A stretch of DNA of 34,809 nucleotides from the NCBI GenBank assembly GCA_039802205.1, contig JBDRWD010000021.1, forward strand, positions 1-34,809, given 5' to 3'. The notes beneath the pieces were generated by a model. That model saw only the letters and a list, made by a program, of their open reading frames with translations. It did not search any database and was not told the origin of the DNA. The position numbers and the translations under genes are program-made. Positions 1 through 7,566 of this stretch are shown one piece after another; positions within the stretch are counted from its first letter, which is position 1; each line of letters begins with the position of its first letter. This stretch comes from a candidate division WOR-3 bacterium (GTDB taxonomy: Bacteria; Hydrothermota; Tepidihabitantia; SM23-42; JAOAFX01).

Positions 1-141
1 TAAAGAATGTCAGGGCTAAAACTTACTATTCATTCGTTGACTATTTAATTAACATGGTTCTCGGGTCATTCTCGATATATACAAACACAACCGAAATTGA
101 AGGGAATGTCTCAAAGTAGCAATTAAAATATAATTCTACTC

Positions 142-173
142 AAGGCCTGCTATTTCAGCAAATAGCAGGCCTT
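142..173. terminator. 14-bp perfect hairpin, possible terminator
   Basis: A perfect inverted repeat of 14 bp (arm aaggcctgctattt) surrounds the 4-nt loop cagc. Only a weak T-containing tail (attactatc) follows on the plus strand, and an A-rich stretch precedes it, so termination could work in either direction but is not textbook. It most likely ends a gene lying left of the window. The hairpin is seen directly; its function is inferred. Confidence 0.5.
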
Positions 174-520
174 ATTACTATCATCCAAAACGGTATCTGT
201 GGAATAACCTGGGGGCATTGGAGAACATTTGAAAGTCATTGGCGTCAGATCTCTACTTTCTACATTAAAAATTTTAAAAAACGCTTTCCCCTTCCACTTA
301 CGAACTGGCATAAATCTTAATTTTTAACACTCTTTACTGCCATAACTTCTTTATACATAATCCCCGCAAATTATTATTTTAAAAAAAACGCAAAGATGCC
401 TTCTCCTGTTCTGAGTCCTCTCCACATTTTTATAAAATGTTTTATTTAGTGACAATAAAACCTATGGGCAAAATTGATAAGGGCACCCAATAATTTCAGT
501 GTCGGACAAGGTTTTGATTG

Positions 521-666
521 ATGCCCCTCGTAGGGCAAGGCTTTCGCATTGCATAAATAAAAAGTTAGTCGGGTGGTAACCGGTAAAATGGTAGGCGCAG
601 GCTTTAGCCTGCGGATAAATGTTTTTAAATCCCAGGGTATCTCGCACCCTGAAGGGTGCGGCTACC
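521..666. repeat. Cluster of short palindromic repeats (REP-like)
   Basis: Two perfect palindromes with 8-bp arms and 2-nt loops lie close together: cgcaggct/agcctgcg at 596-613 and cgcaccct/agggtgcg at 643-660. The outer flanks ggtag (590-594) and ctacc (662-666) are inverted relative to each other, so 590-666 looks like one compound element. A decayed relative sits at 523-552, with ccct/aggg followed by an imperfect gcaaggc palindrome. This matches the general look of dispersed intergenic REP or MITE-like repeats. No other copy is present in this window, so dispersal is inferred. Confidence 0.55.
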
Positions 667-730
667 GCTAATAATTTAGCGCATAAAAATGATTTGACAG
701 AAAGCGGAGAGGAGTCAGGCTGTGCTACTC

Positions 731-758
731 TTGACATTCAAAAAATTTTGAATAAAAT
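731..758 (+). promoter_or_regulatory. Promoter with palindromic spacer before cassette copy 1
   Basis: A perfect -35 hexamer TTGACA (731-736) and a -10 hexamer TAAAAT (753-758, one mismatch) are separated by 16 nt. The predicted start of transcription is about 765, which is the A of the first gene's ATG, so the message may be leaderless. The spacer plus one flanking base on each side (736-753) is an 18-nt palindrome, attcaaaaaattttgaat, placed as an operator would be. The hexamers and palindrome are seen directly; use as promoter and operator is inferred. Confidence 0.6.
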
Positions 759-764
759 TATTAA

Positions 765-1844
765 ATGTTATTCCTGCTATTGGTTTTGGGGATGGATATT
801 CAACTGGAGGTTTTTGATACGCCTAATGATGATGGGTCAAGTATTACACTGAAATGGCAGACGGCAGGGCATTTTCAATCCTTTGAGATCTACCGCCGTG
901 CTGCTAATAGTAACGATTTTGAAAAGATCGCTGAAGTTGCCGGGAGTGACCGGGAATATCAGGATTTAGATTTAAACTCGGGGGTTTTTTACTATTACCA
1001 GATTGCCGGAAAGAAAGATACTCTGAAGATTCTTTCTCAACCTGCAGGACCGGTGAGGGCAGTGGTCCAGTACTTCCATACCGCCCGTCTGCCCATGGCA
1101 GTCTGTATCGTTTTTCTTTTTTCGGTGATCATTTTCTATATAAGACGTGCTCGCAAGCGCCAGAAACTTTTTATCCGGAAAATCTCTGCGCTTAACGCGA
1201 TTGAAGAAGCCATTGGCAGGGCAACGGAAATGGGCAAGCCCGTATTATATGTTCCCGGGATAATGGATATCGATGATCCCCAGACAATTGCCTCGATGAG
1301 CATCCTTGCGCGGGTTGCTGAAAAGACTGCAGAATATGGAACTCCCCTTTATGTTCCCACCAGCCGCTCCATGGCAATGACCATGGCCCAGCAGGTGGTA
1401 AAAGAAGCGGCAACCAGGGTGGGACGTCCTGATTGGTATAATCCCGACAATATAAGATACATAACAGATGACCAGTTTGCCTATGTTTCAGCAGTGGATG
1501 GGATTATGGTGCGGGAAAAACCAGCGACCAATCTTTATCTGGGGACATTTTATGCGGAATCGCTTATCCTCGCTGAGACCGGGCATTCCACTGGCGCGGT
1601 GCAGATCGCCGGGACTGCGATGCCGGACCAGTTGCCATTCTTTGTGGCTGCCTGTGATTATACATTACTGGGAGAGGAATTATATGCGGCGAGTGCCTAT
1701 TTATCCCAGGAACCGGTTCAGCTTGGTTCACTTAAGGGACAGGATTTTGGGAAGTTTATATTTATTGTGGTGATCATCATCGGGGTGATAAGCCAGCTCC
1801 TTGACTGGCAATTTTTCATCAATCTATTCAATACCGTAGAATGA
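765..1844 (+). CDS. Cassette gene A, copy 1: FN3 + conserved cytoplasmic domain membrane protein (DUF6754-like)
   Basis: This 359-residue protein has a short hydrophobic N-terminus, one fibronectin type III-like domain (about residues 15-95), a membrane span near 108-127 and a basic stop-transfer patch (RRARKRQK). A conserved domain of about 190 residues follows, then a C-terminal span near 330-350. Positive-inside reasoning places FN3 outside and the conserved domain in the cytoplasm. Signature strings shared with the other two copies are GRATEMG, VGRPD, REKPATN and [16 protein letters not shown]. The domain resembles what I recall as DUF6754, a family without assigned function. The start at 765 is chosen because it alone gives a signal-like N-terminus matching copy 3. 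It has no ribosome-binding site, fitting a leaderless message; ATG 792 would remove the hydrophobic segment. The next gene begins 1 nt after the stop. Confidence 0.8.
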   Translation: MLFLLLVLGMDIQLEVFDTPNDDGSSITLKWQTAGHFQSFEIYRRAANSNDFEKIAEVAGSDREYQDLDLNSGVFYYYQIAGKKDTLKILSQPAGPVRAVVQYFHTARLPMAVCIVFLFSVIIFYIRRARKRQKLFIRKISALNAIEEAIGRATEMGKPVLYVPGIMDIDDPQTIASMSILARVAEKTAEYGTPLYVPTSRSMAMTMAQQVVKEAATRVGRPDWYNPDNIRYITDDQFAYVSAVDGIMVREKPATNLYLGTFYAESLILAETGHSTGAVQIAGTAMPDQLPFFVAACDYTLLGEELYAASAYLSQEPVQLGSLKGQDFGKFIFIVVIIIGVISQLLDWQFFINLFNTVE

Positions 1845-1845
1845 G

Positions 1846-2469
1846 ATGAAGGTAATTTTGCCATTGCTGATCGTCTTTGTTTGTGGATTTTACATGCTCA
1901 TAACTTTTTTTATCCCCGCGAAATTTGCCCAATCCAGTGCTCAAATGCTCCAGTTGTGGTATCAGGGTGTGGCAGCCTTTTTTGTCTTCATCGGGATATT
2001 CAATCTGATAAAGATCAATGTCGATCGGATACAGAGAAGATTGAAAGATTGGGAGTATAGCATAATCCTTCTTTCTTTCTTAGGCATTATGCTCGGAGCG
2101 GGATTTATTGGCGGGCGTGATTCCCGATTATTTCTTTATCTTTTTGAAAATTTTCAGGTACCCCTGGGTGCGACGATGTTTTCCCTCCTTGCCTTCTTTG
2201 TCGCTTCGGCTTCATTCAGGGCATTCCGGGCAAAAACTCCTGAGGCAACGTTGCTTTTGATTGCAGCGGTGTTGGTGATGATTGGAAGGATTCCGCTCGG
2301 CTATCTGCTCTGGCATAAATTTCCAGACCTGGTAGAATGGATAATGCGTGTGCCCAATACCGCGGCGAAAAGAGGCATTTTATTCGGGATTGACCTTGGC
2401 TTGCTTTCCATGGCGTTGAGGGTTCTTTTAGGGATTGAACGGAGTTATATGGGCGGCGGAGAAAAATAG
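1846..2469 (+). CDS. Cassette gene B, copy 1: six-span membrane protein
   Basis: This 207-residue integral membrane protein has about six hydrophobic segments (roughly 2-24, 38-57, 71-90, 105-125, 134-153 and 178-196). Blocks conserved with the other copies are VPLGATMF, the RAFRAKTPEATLLL stretch after span 4, and a C-terminal VPNTAAKRGILFG...LLGIER...GGG signature. It starts 1 nt after gene A, so it is translationally coupled. I recognise no named family. Its invariable place between A and C in three loci suggests a structural subunit of the same inner-membrane complex; that role is inferred. Confidence 0.75.
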   Translation: MKVILPLLIVFVCGFYMLITFFIPAKFAQSSAQMLQLWYQGVAAFFVFIGIFNLIKINVDRIQRRLKDWEYSIILLSFLGIMLGAGFIGGRDSRLFLYLFENFQVPLGATMFSLLAFFVASASFRAFRAKTPEATLLLIAAVLVMIGRIPLGYLLWHKFPDLVEWIMRVPNTAAKRGILFGIDLGLLSMALRVLLGIERSYMGGGEK

Positions 2470-2498
2470 TATGCTTCCGGGCATCAATACTGATAATC

Positions 2499-3320
2499 AT
2501 GAAGGTTTTTGAACGATTAAGTCGTCTGGATCGGAGGGTGATCTTTCTTCTGGTGGCGTTAGCTGTGATCGTTCCAATGGTCGTTCCCCTGAATCTGCCC
2601 GTGGACATCACCAAACCTGTAAAAAGGGTCTATGAGATGGTGGAATCTTTACCTGAAGGTTCGGTGGTGCTTATCTCTACGGATTACGACCCCGGTAGTG
2701 AAGCCGAATTATATCCAGCGACCGAGGCGTTTATTGAACACTGCTTCCGCCGCAACTTGAAGATATATCTGATGGGACTCTGGCCAGCTGGGAGTGAATT
2801 GGGTAATATCGCCCTTAACAAGATTGCGCAGGTTTATAATAAAAAATATGGTGAGGATTTTATCAATATCGGCTACCGACCCGGTGGCGCAGTGATGCTT
2901 TTGAGTCTGGGAAGAAATTTTGGGGATGTGGTAAAAGTGGATTATCAAGGTATCCCCGTCGATTCATTCCCTTTAGGCAGAAAGGTAAAATCAGCCCACG
3001 ACCTCGCGCTGGTGATGACCTTTTCTGCCGGCGACCCGGGAATTTTGCACTGGATAATATATTTTCATGCGCGGTATGGTGTTCCGATCTGTGGAGCAAC
3101 TACGGCAATAATGGCACCCCAGCAGTATCCCTACCTGAGCTCTGGACAGCTCGTCGGACTTTTGGGAGGATTAAAGGGTGCTGCAGAATATGAGACACTC
3201 GTAAATAAAAGGGGACGTGGTTTAAGAGGTATGGATTCCCAGTCGATAGTCCATCTTCTCCTCGTTGGATTTATCGCCCTCGGGAATGTGATACTTTTAT
3301 ATCAGAGGAGAAGGAGATGA
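2499..3320 (+). CDS. Cassette gene C, copy 1: double-anchored periplasmic alpha/beta-type protein
   Basis: The 273-residue protein starts with a basic segment (RLSRLDRR) and a membrane span at about 14-32. A soluble region of about 210 residues follows, then a second span near 248-268 and a basic tail (QRRRR). Positive-inside reasoning puts both ends in the cytoplasm and the main domain in the periplasm. Alternating hydrophobic strands and helices suggest a Rossmann-like or alpha/beta fold. Motifs shared by all copies are DYDP near residue 62 and YPYL.SGQ...G..GG.KGAAEYE near 205-235. No family is recognised and no catalytic site is proven. No ribosome-binding site is obvious in the 29-nt gap, but the N-terminus aligns with the other copies. 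It overlaps gene D by 4 nt. Confidence 0.75.
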   Translation: MKVFERLSRLDRRVIFLLVALAVIVPMVVPLNLPVDITKPVKRVYEMVESLPEGSVVLISTDYDPGSEAELYPATEAFIEHCFRRNLKIYLMGLWPAGSELGNIALNKIAQVYNKKYGEDFINIGYRPGGAVMLLSLGRNFGDVVKVDYQGIPVDSFPLGRKVKSAHDLALVMTFSAGDPGILHWIIYFHARYGVPICGATTAIMAPQQYPYLSSGQLVGLLGGLKGAAEYETLVNKRGRGLRGMDSQSIVHLLLVGFIALGNVILLYQRRRR

Positions 3321-3934
3321 TCAACATAATCGGGACTTGGATTGCAGCATTATTGACCCTGGCAATATATTCCTTTCTTTATAAAGACAATCCCTTCTAT
3401 AAACTTGCCGAGAATATATTTGTCGGCGTTTCCGCTGGATACTGGGCAGTGGTACTTTGGTTTGATTATGCCTGGCCCAATTTGTTTGAGCCCCTTTTTA
3501 AAAGGGGGCAGTGGTATAATATCTTTCCAATTTTTATCGGACTTTTGATGTTTGCACCGCTCATCCCCAGAATCTCGTGGATGGTGCGCATCCCCCTCAC
3601 CTTTACCATGGGTGTAGCAATGGCTGTTTCCATTACCCAGATCGTCCAGGGCGACATCTTCCCCCAATTGCAAGCAACCTTCTTGCCCTTGAAGGGAATT
3701 CCTTTTTTTGAAGCCTTTTCCAATTTCTTGATTATCTGTGGAGTTATTTCTACATTGGTCTACTTCTATTTTTCCAAAGAACATAAAGGGGCATTGGGTC
3801 TCGGCGCCAAGATTGGCATCTGGTTTATGATGATCTCTTTTGGTGCTTCTTTTGGTTATACGGTCATGGCGCGTGTTTCTTTATTTATCGGCCGGGTTTA
3901 TTTTCTGCTCCATAATTGGCTGGGGGTGATTTGA
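3317..3934 (+). CDS. Cassette gene D, copy 1: multi-span membrane protein
   Basis: This 205-residue protein has about six membrane spans. Blocks conserved in all copies are SFLYKDNPFYK at about residues 19-29, the R-SWxVRIP motif in the middle, FYFSKEHKG, and FGASFGYTVMARVSL..GR near the C-terminus. The ATG lies inside the stop of gene C (ATGA overlap), with AGGAG just upstream, so translation is coupled. In this copy the stop overlaps the ATG of the following PATAN-domain gene by 1 nt, tying the cassette directly to signalling-type genes. The family is not recognised; a channel-like or scaffold role is possible but unproven. Confidence 0.75.
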   Translation: MINIIGTWIAALLTLAIYSFLYKDNPFYKLAENIFVGVSAGYWAVVLWFDYAWPNLFEPLFKRGQWYNIFPIFIGLLMFAPLIPRISWMVRIPLTFTMGVAMAVSITQIVQGDIFPQLQATFLPLKGIPFFEAFSNFLIICGVISTLVYFYFSKEHKGALGLGAKIGIWFMMISFGASFGYTVMARVSLFIGRVYFLLHNWLGVI

Positions 3935-4770
3935 TGCCGGATTTGGAAGTGAATTTAAAAGAATTCAATCTTCCAGATGTTTTGCAATTTCTCGTCCAGC
4001 GACAAAAAACTGGGGTGGTGAGGGTTACAGGAGAGTTAAACGGCGAAATCTATCTCAAAGATGGCCGCATTGTACATGCGACGGATGGCACCGAAAAAGG
4101 ATTTGAATCCCTGCTCAACCTTTCGCTGGTTCGCTTAGAGAAAGGAGTATTTGAATCAGGTGTTAGGGCAGTTGAACAAACTATCTCCGAGGATGTGGGC
4201 AGACTAAATGAGAGTATCGAAAGGCGACGGATTGAATTTGAAAAGATTAAAGACCGTTTACCACCAAGGGATGCGGTGCTGGCAAAATCCACAAAGGAAT
4301 TGCCATCAGCCGTAGCTCTGCGTCGGACTGACTGGCAGATTCTGGCGATGATTGATGGAAGAAGAACTGTGAATGAGATCATTGCCCAATCCCAACTCGG
4401 AGGGTATGAGACGATAAAGACGATTGTATGGCTCAAAGAGCAGGGTTTGATTTATGATCCAAAGGAAGCAGAAAGATTGATGGCGGGACTTATAAAATAT
4501 CTCAATGCCTTCTTCAAGACTTTTGGAAAGAATGGTTTGAATTGGTTTAAGCGGTGGTCCGAGATGAATGCTGAGAACCAAATGCTTTCTTCAGCAATAA
4601 AAATAAACGAAGAGACTTTTGAGATTGAAATTCTAAATTCCCTCGCCGAAGACCAGATTGAGACCTTTAAGAAGAGTTTTGAGGAATTTATCAAGAATGA
4701 GGGACCTCAATTATACGGCAAACTTTTGTTCAAAAAGAAACTTGAAGAGATGGGTGCGGAGTTAAGATAA
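3934..4770 (+). CDS. PATAN/DUF4388-domain protein with winged-helix-like region
   Basis: The 278-residue soluble protein opens with a PATAN (DUF4388) domain at about residues 1-100, recognisable by LKEFNLPDVLQFL, the GEIYLKDGRIVHA hairpin and the GFESLLNLSL helix. A winged-helix-like segment follows at about 125-175 (DWQILAMIDGRRTVNEII... WLKEQGLI), as is usual in this family, and then a charged helical tail. PATAN proteins are adaptor or regulatory components in two-component, gliding-motility and polarity systems. I choose ATG 3934, preceded by GGGGGTG, over an upstream TTG. It overlaps the stop of cassette gene D by 1 nt, so it is co-translated with the cassette. It may couple cytoplasmic signals to the A-D membrane proteins; this is inferred. 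Confidence 0.75.
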   Translation: MPDLEVNLKEFNLPDVLQFLVQRQKTGVVRVTGELNGEIYLKDGRIVHATDGTEKGFESLLNLSLVRLEKGVFESGVRAVEQTISEDVGRLNESIERRRIEFEKIKDRLPPRDAVLAKSTKELPSAVALRRTDWQILAMIDGRRTVNEIIAQSQLGGYETIKTIVWLKEQGLIYDPKEAERLMAGLIKYLNAFFKTFGKNGLNWFKRWSEMNAENQMLSSAIKINEETFEIEILNSLAEDQIETFKKSFEEFIKNEGPQLYGKLLFKKKLEEMGAELR

Positions 4771-4782
4771 AAAGGAGTGGAG

Positions 4783-5529
4783 ATGGAAATACTTGATAGG
4801 ATACCCGGGATATTAAACTATGCTGTGGTCAATGCTGAGGACGGTTCAATAAAAGAAGTCAAGGGTTCATCTACTTCACCTGTTGGAGATCTGACAGCCT
4901 TTTTCTCTTCGGGTGCCGAGGTGATTAAGAATACTTTAAATCTGGGTGAGATTGAATTCATCACCATCTGTTACGGAGCGAATCGACTTATTATCTTTCC
5001 TCACGAAAATCATTATCTCGGTATTGAGGTGGTGCGGGAGGAGAATCCAAGGGAGTTTATGGGAAGAGTAAAAGAGCAATTGATTCAGAAAAAAGAGGTG
5101 AAAGAAGAGATAAAAGAAACGGTCACGGAGAAAATTCCAGAGGGGGTTAAAAAAGAGGAGATAGAAGCAGCAAAGGTTACCGAAGAAAAACCACGGATGG
5201 AAATTGAAATACCCAGAAGTATTAAATCCAAACTTTTGCAGCTAAATATGCTGGTAGATGAGTTCGGGAGCGGAGGTAAAAAGGACCACTGGATTGAGAT
5301 ACTCAATCAAGGACTGGGAATTTTGGCGGCGGATATCTTGCCTTTGGTGGGTATTATTGAAGATAAGTTGGCTTTCAAACAAACTCCACCACCGGAGAAA
5401 GAAGAAGATATCGTCCAGATCCTAAGAACACTCATTGATTTTCTGGTGAAAAAAGCCGTAGAAGAGATGGGCTCTTCTCAGGCGCGTGTAAAGGTTCAAT
5501 CGGTTATTGAAAAAATGAAGCAACTGTAA
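4783..5529 (+). CDS. Roadblock/LC7-like protein with charged linker
   Basis: This 248-residue protein has an N-terminal domain (about 1-90) whose pattern fits the roadblock/LC7 fold: an opening helix, VVNAEDGSI, a long helix, then two strands. A highly charged Lys/Glu-rich, probably coiled linker follows (about 93-140), then a helical C-terminal domain (about 145-245). Roadblock proteins regulate small GTPases such as MglA or form scaffold dimers; no GTPase is encoded in the window. ATG 4783 is preferred over GTG 4777, because the latter overlaps the AGGAG ribosome-binding site. The gene lies 12 nt after the PATAN gene and 10 nt before a similar gene. The family call is moderate. Confidence 0.5.
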   Translation: MEILDRIPGILNYAVVNAEDGSIKEVKGSSTSPVGDLTAFFSSGAEVIKNTLNLGEIEFITICYGANRLIIFPHENHYLGIEVVREENPREFMGRVKEQLIQKKEVKEEIKETVTEKIPEGVKKEEIEAAKVTEEKPRMEIEIPRSIKSKLLQLNMLVDEFGSGGKKDHWIEILNQGLGILAADILPLVGIIEDKLAFKQTPPPEKEEDIVQILRTLIDFLVKKAVEEMGSSQARVKVQSVIEKMKQL

Positions 5530-5539
5530 GGGGGGATTT

Positions 5540-6127
5540 ATGGCAGAAGAGATTCTGAACCGTATTGAAGAACGGGGTTTGGGACTTCCCTTCATCGTGA
5601 AGAAGGACGGCACTATCTTCACCTCTAAAGGCGGGGCGGATTTGGGGTATAAATTCAATCAGACCGCGACCGTGGTGTTTGAGACAATCGGTGCGCTTGG
5701 AGGTATAAAGATTGAAAATTTAGAGATAATAGGGAAGAATCAGAGTCTTTTGTGTGAGATTAGCGAGGAAGAGATTATCGGACACCTTTTCGCGACTGTG
5801 CAGATGGCTATATACGACAATATTCTGGAGGCGATAAAAGAATTAAAAAAGAGGGGTGAGGCGATTGTTAAAGAAGAGGCAAAACCAAAGGAGAAGTACC
5901 CTCCAGAATTCCTGGATGAATTAAAAAAACTGGTTCAAGAATATCTTGGTGATTTTGCCGAGCGGGTATTTCAAAACCAACTTAAAGCCCAGCGGATTAA
6001 GCCTGAAGAGCTTTATGAAGAAGAAATCCGACGTTTTATCTTCGCCTTAGGTAAGGCCGCCGGAATGATAATAGGTCCTACCAAGGGTAGAGACCTTACC
6101 AATAAATTGTTAGCCCGATTAAAATAG
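5540..6127 (+). CDS. Second roadblock/LC7-like protein
   Basis: This 195-residue soluble protein has an N-terminal half (about 1-105) resembling a roadblock/LC7 domain and its neighbour: GLPFIVKKDGTIFTSKGG, a long helix (ATVVFETIGAL), strands, and a final helix. The C-terminal half is helical and charged (KYPPEFLDELKKLVQEYLGD onward) and ends in a LARLK tail. The start has GGGGGA upstream. Two adjacent roadblock-like proteins could form a heterodimer, as known for some roadblock pairs; this is inferred. The operon position after the PATAN gene supports a signalling or scaffold role. Confidence 0.5.
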   Translation: MAEEILNRIEERGLGLPFIVKKDGTIFTSKGGADLGYKFNQTATVVFETIGALGGIKIENLEIIGKNQSLLCEISEEEIIGHLFATVQMAIYDNILEAIKELKKRGEAIVKEEAKPKEKYPPEFLDELKKLVQEYLGDFAERVFQNQLKAQRIKPEELYEEEIRRFIFALGKAAGMIIGPTKGRDLTNKLLARLK

Positions 6128-6135
6128 GAGGTGGT

Positions 6136-6504
6136 ATGGCTTTTTTGATATTTTCTGCACCCTTTGGTATCGATGAATCTACTTATCAATCGCTGGCAAT
6201 AATTCCCAATTACCTTTTGGTTTTAGGCGCCCTGCTCTTGTGGTTAGCCTTTATATTTTTAGGGATAATTGCCCGCAGATATGAGATCGTCCTGGGCGAA
6301 AAGACTAACTGGCAGTTTATGGTCATCGCGCCAACAGGTATTCTCATTTTTGCCTTTTTCCAGTTGATATTCTGCGGTATTGGAGGGAAGATGATGCTTC
6401 CCAAAGGAGGGATCAATTATCTCGCCTACGGACTATTTTTCCTATCCGGGATTCTCTCACTCATTGCCAATTTTCGTTTTCACCGGGTGACCCGAGGTAA
6501 GTGA
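6136..6504 (+). CDS. Small three-span membrane protein
   Basis: This 122-residue membrane protein has hydrophobic segments at about 22-46, 57-80 and 91-112 and a short basic C-terminus (RFHRVTRGK). It begins 8 nt after the second roadblock-like gene with a strong AGGAGG, so it belongs to the same operon. I do not recognise the family. Size and topology resemble the next gene, with which it may pair. Confidence 0.65.
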   Translation: MAFLIFSAPFGIDESTYQSLAIIPNYLLVLGALLLWLAFIFLGIIARRYEIVLGEKTNWQFMVIAPTGILIFAFFQLIFCGIGGKMMLPKGGINYLAYGLFFLSGILSLIANFRFHRVTRGK

Positions 6505-6532
6505 GGGGTTTAAATAATATAAGGAGGAATCT

Positions 6533-6883
6533 ATGAGGCCAGATATAATTGCCGAAGTGATCTTTATGGCTGGAATTTTGCTTACCATCATCTCATTGGT
6601 CGTTTTCGGATTGATATTAAAACGGCTGCTGAATTTGATCGGTGGAAAGGGCATTTGGATATTCCCCATCATCGGCAGTATTTTTCTTGTCGCGGTTGCC
6701 GGGTTTCATATTTACCGGATGGTCTTTTATTTTCCGCTTTTGAGTGTGGCTGGACCTGGGGATCTCTTTGAACTTATCGTTGGTTCGCTTGGGCTTGCCC
6801 GTCTGGAAAGTTTTCTTTTTCTCGGCGCCGGGATCTTTCCTCTCATTGGCGGTATCCTCTATTATTCAGCAAGTTCAAAGTAG
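6533..6883 (+). CDS. Small three-span membrane protein, last gene of the first operon
   Basis: This 116-residue membrane protein has hydrophobic segments at about 7-30, 42-65 and 86-112 and few charged residues. A good ribosome-binding site (AAGGAGG) lies 6 nt upstream of the ATG. No family is recognised. No terminator is visible after it, so transcription may continue into exbB, although exbB has its own promoter starting at 6887. Confidence 0.65.
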   Translation: MRPDIIAEVIFMAGILLTIISLVVFGLILKRLLNLIGGKGIWIFPIIGSIFLVAVAGFHIYRMVFYFPLLSVAGPGDLFELIVGSLGLARLESFLFLGAGIFPLIGGILYYSASSK

Positions 6884-6886
6884 TGC

Positions 6887-6914
6887 TTGACATAGTGGAG
6901 TTTTTAGATATAAT
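6887..6914 (+). promoter_or_regulatory. Consensus sigma-70-type promoter for exbB operon
   Basis: TTGACA (6887-6892) and TATAAT (6909-6914) are both perfect hexamers with a 16-nt spacer. The predicted start near 6921 leaves a short leader that contains the AAAGGAGG of exbB (6927-6934). Confidence 0.8.
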
Positions 6915-6942
6915 GGAGAATAACAGAAAGGAGGCATAGCAT

Positions 6943-7566
6943 ATGGTCAAAGAATTTGCAATTGGCGGAAGCGTGATGTGGTTGTTGCTGGTCTGCATCA
7001 TCTTGGGACTGGCAATTATAATTGAGCGGCTTTATTCTTTGTTGATAAAAATAAGGCTGAATCCTAAGAGCTTTATGGAGCGGTTGGTCTCTACAATAGA
7101 TGCTCAGGGTGTGGATGCGGGAATTGCGTTATGTGACCAGACTTCGTCACCAGCAGCCAAGATTGCCAAGGCGATTCTGGAAAAAGCCGATAAAGGCAAA
7201 GATGCGATGGAAGAAGTCGCTACCCGTGCCGCCGCGGTAGAACTGGCATTTTTGGACCGTGGCATGGCACTCCTTGCCGGTTTGACCACGGTTGCACCTT
7301 TTTTAGGATTCTTGGGCACGGTCACGGGTATGATCCGGGCATTTGCCGCGATTGCTGCGGCGGGAGAAGTTGAACCCACAATCGTTGCCAGCGGTATCTC
7401 CGAGGCATTGATAACAACGAAGTGGGGATTGTTAATTGCCACACCCCTGGCAATCATCCATATCCTTTTTTCGGGCAAGGTTGATGGTTATACTAAGGAT
7501 ATGGAAGAAGTGGCAGCAGGATTGATTGATTATCTCATTGAGCATTATCAGAAAAGGAAAAAATAG
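6943..7566 (+). CDS. MotA/TolQ/ExbB-family proton channel
   Basis: This 207-residue inner-membrane protein has a first span at about 11-33, a cytoplasmic region, and the conserved family core: LDRGMALLAGLTTVAPFLG, LGTVTGMIRAF, and a last span around TTKWGLLIATPLAIIHI. In the ExbB family it forms the pentameric channel that uses the proton gradient to drive TonB. The two ExbD genes and the TonB gene that follow point to ExbB rather than TolQ. It carries a strong AAAGGAGG and its own consensus promoter, and it abuts the first ExbD gene with no gap. Confidence 0.88.
   Translation: MVKEFAIGGSVMWLLLVCIILGLAIIIERLYSLLIKIRLNPKSFMERLVSTIDAQGVDAGIALCDQTSSPAAKIAKAILEKADKGKDAMEEVATRAAAVELAFLDRGMALLAGLTTVAPFLGFLGTVTGMIRAFAAIAAAGEVEPTIVASGISEALITTKWGLLIATPLAIIHILFSGKVDGYTKDMEEVAAGLIDYLIEHYQKRKK

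Larger units (their letters stand above)
1..764. other. Gene-poor leader region
   Basis: No convincing gene is visible here. Two reading frames of 77 and 91 codons run across the palindromic repeats at 521-666 on opposite strands, lack a ribosome-binding site and resemble nothing I recognise. The identifiable contents are a 14-bp hairpin near the left end, AT-rich sequence in the middle, a cluster of palindromes, and the promoter of the first operon at the right end. The window opens with TAA, which could be the stop of an upstream gene, but this cannot be decided. Confidence 0.6.

Noticed and set aside
462-737. Minus-strand frame of 91 codons in the left intergenic region
   Set aside because: It runs through the palindromic repeats, has no ribosome-binding site and no recognisable protein features.
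619-852. Plus-strand frame of 77 codons overlapping the first cassette gene
   Set aside because: It crosses the palindromic repeat and the promoter and overlaps gene A in another frame; no coding signal.
3350-3784. Minus-strand 144-codon frame opposite cassette gene D copy 1
   Set aside because: It is antisense to a gene with two paralogues and shows no family resemblance.
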